Under the pieces are notes generated by a model. It was not told where the DNA came from, ran no database searches, and saw only the letters and a program-made list of their open reading frames with translations. A DNA stretch of 62,493 nt, taken from Alphaproteobacteria bacterium. Lineage in GTDB: Bacteria > Pseudomonadota > Alphaproteobacteria > Micropepsales > Micropepsaceae. The DNA lies in assembly GCA_016792785.1 (NCBI GenBank), contig JAEUML010000289.1:1-62493 (forward strand), read 5' to 3'. Made by a program: the position numbers and the translations under genes. Positions 62,158 through 62,493 of the stretch are shown here, in pieces (positions within the stretch are counted from its first letter, which is position 1; the number at the start of each line of letters is the position of its first letter).

Positions 62158-62493
62158 GGCCGATGTCGTACCCCAAGAGCCGCCGCCCGCAAATCGCGGG
62201 CTTTGGATGCTCGTCATCGGGCTCGGCATCGCGATCATCGTGGTCTTGGCCCTGATGATCGGCATGGCGATCAAACAGGCCGTGTTCGACAAGCCGGCCC
62301 CGGCGGCCACCGCGACGTTCAAACCGGGCGAAGTCCCGGAACTGAACCTTGACCTCGCACCCGGCACCGCGGTCGCCGACGCCCGCCTCGACGGCGCGAC
62401 GCTGGTCGTGCGCATCGCCGGCCCCGAAGCCGACGAAGTCCTGGTCATCGACCCCGCAAAGTCGAAAGTCCTCTCCCGCGTGCGCTTCAACAA
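62156..62493 (+). CDS. Membrane-anchored hypothetical protein, truncated by the window end
   Basis: First 112 residues. A short Pro-rich start (MADVVPQEPPPANRG), one membrane segment at about 17-38 (WMLVIGLGIAIIVVLALMIGMAI), then a soluble, probably periplasmic part (FKPGEVPELNLDLAPGTAVADARLDGATLVVRIAGPEADEVLVIDPAKSKVL). AGAGGA lies 7 bases before the ATG. A DUF6476-type membrane protein is often divergent to rluD in alphaproteobacteria and this may be a relative; that is from memory. The 3' end is outside the window. Confidence 0.75.
   Translation, partial: MADVVPQEPPPANRGLWMLVIGLGIAIIVVLALMIGMAIKQAVFDKPAPAATATFKPGEVPELNLDLAPGTAVADARLDGATLVVRIAGPEADEVLVIDPAKSKVLSRVRFN

Overview
The window is a stretch of chromosome from a GC-rich, flagellated alphaproteobacterium. 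The strongest markers are CtrA (its phospho-Asp, OmpR-type DNA-binding domain and Ala-Ala tail), the CtrA partner SciP, the phosphotransferase ChpT, the sigma54-dependent flagellar regulator FlbD, a DUF1134/EipA protein, a DUF3553 protein beside chpT, and alphaproteobacterial-type control sites: a GAAC-N7-GAAC SOS box, TTAA-N7-TTAA CtrA boxes, a GANTC site and a serC-leader-like RNA. I cannot name the genus. It has the Caulobacter-type cell-cycle and flagellar wiring, but the gene order is its own.

Layout. 1-10 kb is metabolic: a saccharopine-type lysine catabolic operon (saccharopine dehydrogenase, a ThDP enzyme, ALDH7) divergent from an Lrp regulator, then a VOC protein, a small regulator, threonine ammonia-lyase, a nitrilase, a CAU tRNA, a cupin and mnmA. 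10-26 kb is a flagellar block: flgK-flgL diverge from fliK-flgD-flgE across a 368-bp region with two facing sigma54 promoters and paired FlbD-like sites. Then come sciP, fliF-fliG-fliH-fliN-flbD-flhA, a stand-alone FlhF N-terminal domain and two small membrane proteins of equal length. 26-31 kb holds DoxX, a FlgO/TolB-N-like protein, an amino acid permease, an SOS-boxed SRAP protein lacking its catalytic cysteine, fliJ-fliI, and ctrA. 32-37.6 kb is a sulfate uptake operon (Rrf2 regulator, porin, Sbp, CysT, CysW, CysA). 37.7-40.3 kb holds an M81 peptidase, a frameshifted ArsR-like gene and a methyltransferase. 40.4-50.2 kb is a chemotaxis operon (two soluble receptors, cheA-cheW-cheY-cheB-cheR) next to chpT. 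50-62.5 kb holds cysQ, nfeD/stomatin, eipA, a modular beta/gamma-crystallin protein, serC-serA-purA, a Ca/Na antiporter, rpoH, rluD and a truncated membrane-protein gene.

How it fits together. The cell-cycle phosphorelay (ChpT to CtrA, with SciP as partner) is interleaved with what it controls. Perfect TTAA-N7-TTAA boxes lie before chpT and the first chemoreceptor gene. One-mismatch boxes lie before ctrA, fliI, cheA and the HemAT-like receptor. Late flagellar genes use sigma54 and FlbD. Both receptors here are soluble (PAS-PAS and globin-coupled), suggesting a chemotaxis system tuned to the internal redox or oxygen state. Most functions are family-level inferences from the translated sequence, and no database was searched.
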